Source: Sandaracinaceae bacterium
GTDB lineage: Bacteria > Myxococcota_A > Polyangia > Polyangiales > Houyiibacteriaceae
Direction: 5' to 3'
DNA: 7,124 bases
Assembly: GCA_012514415.1 (NCBI GenBank)
Contig: JAAZAH010000408.1
Location: forward strand, 1-7,124
The position numbers and the translations under genes were made by a program. The notes beneath the pieces are model-generated. The model was not told where the DNA came from. It did no database searches and was given only the letters and a program-made list of their open reading frames with translations. The first letter of the stretch is position 1. The number at the start of each line of letters is the position of its first letter. Positions 6,167 to 7,124 of the stretch are shown in pieces.

Positions 6167-6274
6167 TTTGCCAGGCGCGGGCCCACCGACGGGCCCAGGT
6201 CCCGCCAAAAGCCCACGAAATCCGCCCCGCTCAGTGTAGGCTTGGAGCAATCCCGCGACGCGAGCGCTTGCCTC

Positions 6275-6302
6275 TTGCCCGCGCTTCACTCCTTGCTATC
6301 CA
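6275..6302 (+). promoter_or_regulatory. Possible promoter immediately before the RNase HI gene
   Basis: TTGCCC (6275-6280) and TATCCA (6297-6302) are separated by 16 bases. If used, transcription would begin at or within a base or two of ATG 6308, which would make the mRNA leaderless. That would agree with the absence of a recognisable Shine-Dalgarno site there. Both hexamers are only partial matches, so this is tentative. Confidence 0.22.
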
Positions 6303-6307
6303 TCGCC

Positions 6308-7024
6308 ATGCCCTTCCGCCGAATGAAACTCCGTGGCCAACTCGTCTGGGCCCGCTGCGATGAGCGCGGTGAGCTGATCGAAGAAGGAGGCCGCGTCGAG
6401 ATCCGCTACCGCGAGGGCGATGGGAAGGCGTACGCCGCCGCCCGCCGAAACCTTGCGCCCGCAGATGGGCCAATTCGTCCGGATTCGGATTTTGGAGAGG
6501 CGGAGCGTCAGGCGAGCACAAAGAGCCAACAAGGCGCGTCGAGCAGCGCACGAAGAACGCCGTCTTCACCGGCGGGTGGCTATCCTGAGCTTCCCGAAAA
6601 GGGGGAGACGCTTGCCTATGCCGATGGCGCGTGTAAGGGCAACCCCGGCCCTGCCGGCCTCGGCGTCGTACTCATCGACGAGGAGGCGCGTTATGAGCTC
6701 GCCGAGTACCTCGGCCAGGGGACAAACAACATCGCCGAGCTGACGGCGATCCTGCGCGCTATCGAAAAAGCCGAGCCGGGCAAACGGCTTCGCGTCTTCA
6801 CCGATTCGACCTATTCGATTGGCGTGCTCCAAAAAAACTGGAAGGCCAAAAAGAATGTGGAGCTCATCGCTTCCATTCGTGAGGCGATGCGAAAACACGG
6901 CGCGGTCGAACTCCATTACGTAAAGGGGCATGCCGGCATCCCGCTCAATGAGCGCGTGGATGAGCTGGCCGTCGGAGCGATTGTGGCGAGGAGCTCAAGC
7001 GGCTGGCAGCGCGTGAAGCGCTAA
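6308..7024 (+). CDS. rnhA: Ribonuclease HI with an additional N-terminal domain
   Basis: A 238-residue protein that cuts the RNA strand of RNA-DNA hybrids (R-loops, primers). The catalytic domain spans about 101-225. It keeps D106 (YADGACKGNPGPAG), E144 (NNIAELTAI), D166 (FTDSTYS), H208 (VKGHAG) and D218 (NERVDELA), the complete active-site set. E. coli RNase HI is about 155 residues, so this one is longer: residues 1-~54 form a compact basic/acidic domain of unassigned family, joined by a Ser/Arg/Gln-rich linker (~55-98) to the catalytic part. Between the third catalytic Asp and the His, NWKAKKNVEL is about ten residues shorter than in E. coli, so the basic protrusion used for hybrid binding is reduced. 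The N-terminal domain is not the viroplasmin-type hybrid-binding domain as far as I can judge. I chose ATG 6308; ATG 6323 (MKLRGQ) is the alternative. Neither has a clear ribosome binding site, and the open frame back to 6152 has low-complexity, non-protein-like content. Confidence 0.92.
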   Translation: MPFRRMKLRGQLVWARCDERGELIEEGGRVEIRYREGDGKAYAAARRNLAPADGPIRPDSDFGEAERQASTKSQQGASSSARRTPSSPAGGYPELPEKGETLAYADGACKGNPGPAGLGVVLIDEEARYELAEYLGQGTNNIAELTAILRAIEKAEPGKRLRVFTDSTYSIGVLQKNWKAKKNVELIASIREAMRKHGAVELHYVKGHAGIPLNERVDELAVGAIVARSSSGWQRVKR

Positions 7025-7026
7025 GC

Positions 7027-7062
7027 CGGCTGCGGTGTGCGCTCGGCAGCTATTGGCAGCCG
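7027..7062. other. Weak hairpin in the gap after RNase HI
   Basis: CGGCTGC (7027-7033) and GCAGCCG (7056-7062) could pair across a 22-base loop between the RNase HI stop and the probable stop of a convergent gene. The loop is long and no T run follows on either strand, so it is at most a weak, non-canonical transcription end. Confidence 0.25.
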
Positions 7063-7080
7063 CAAAGCGAGGAGCCTGAC

Positions 7081-7124
7081 TCAGCCGATCGACCGCGCGG
7101 CTTCATCCAAGCGGGTGAAATCGT
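7081..7124 (-). CDS. Probable C-terminal end of an unidentified gene (partial)
   Basis: On the - strand an open frame enters from the right edge and ends at TGA (7083-7081). Its last residues, DFTRLDEAARSIG, are protein-like, and their codons use mainly G or C in the third position, like the rest of the window. The gene would converge on RNase HI with 56 bases between the stops. Thirteen residues do not allow a family assignment. Confidence 0.4.
   Translation of the reverse strand, partial: DFTRLDEAARSIG

Noticed and set aside
6179..6196. Two GGGCCC palindromes close together (6179-6184 and 6191-6196) as an operator
   Set aside because: Such short G/C palindromes are expected by chance in this composition, and no clearly supported promoter adjoins them.
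6152..6307. Extending RNase HI to the ATG at 6152
   Set aside because: That start lies inside the tandem repeat just after the tRNA terminator, and the added residues are low-complexity. The protein-like part begins at 6308.

Overview
The window reads as ordinary, densely coded chromosome of a GC-rich Gram-negative bacterium. It most resembles the Myxococcota / former deltaproteobacterial lineages. The clues are two stand-alone PilZ proteins of the type expanded in Myxococcus-like genomes, an RNase HI with an extra N-terminal domain, a MepM-like M23 endopeptidase, and strong G/C preference at third codon positions. This placement is inferred from protein style only. No insertion sequence, integrase, CRISPR array or phage gene is visible, and I do not see a clear new multi-gene system.

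Left part (1-1390, + strand): the tail of an unidentified gene ends at 58. It is followed by a calcineurin-like metallophosphoesterase with all expected metal ligands (72-944) and a small PilZ domain protein (986-1390). They are closely spaced and probably one transcription unit.

Centre (1402-5795, - strand): a second PilZ protein (1402-1761) lies immediately downstream of, and probably in one operon with, a large multi-membrane-span protein resembling glycosyltransferase family 39 with a C-terminal beta-sandwich (1778-4183). Upstream of that pair is a membrane-anchored M23 endopeptidase of the MepM/Csd3 type (4353-5795). The two PilZ genes converge with only 11 bases between their stop codons, and a small perfect inverted repeat spans both stops.

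Right part (5953-7124): a tRNA-Val(GAC) gene has a candidate promoter and a very strong intrinsic terminator. After it comes RNase HI (6308-7024), which carries an unassigned N-terminal domain and a shortened basic protrusion. The last bases probably hold the end of a further gene on the - strand.

Functionally, the centre is about the cell envelope: a probable glycan-modifying membrane enzyme, a peptidoglycan endopeptidase, and PilZ proteins that could couple surface functions to cyclic di-GMP. The metallophosphoesterase could be a cyclic-nucleotide phosphodiesterase, but its substrate cannot be read from sequence. The observations most worth checking are the PilZ-glycosyltransferase pairing, the convergent PilZ paralogues, the loss of a conserved acidic residue in the glycosyltransferase-like protein, and the RNase H domain architecture.
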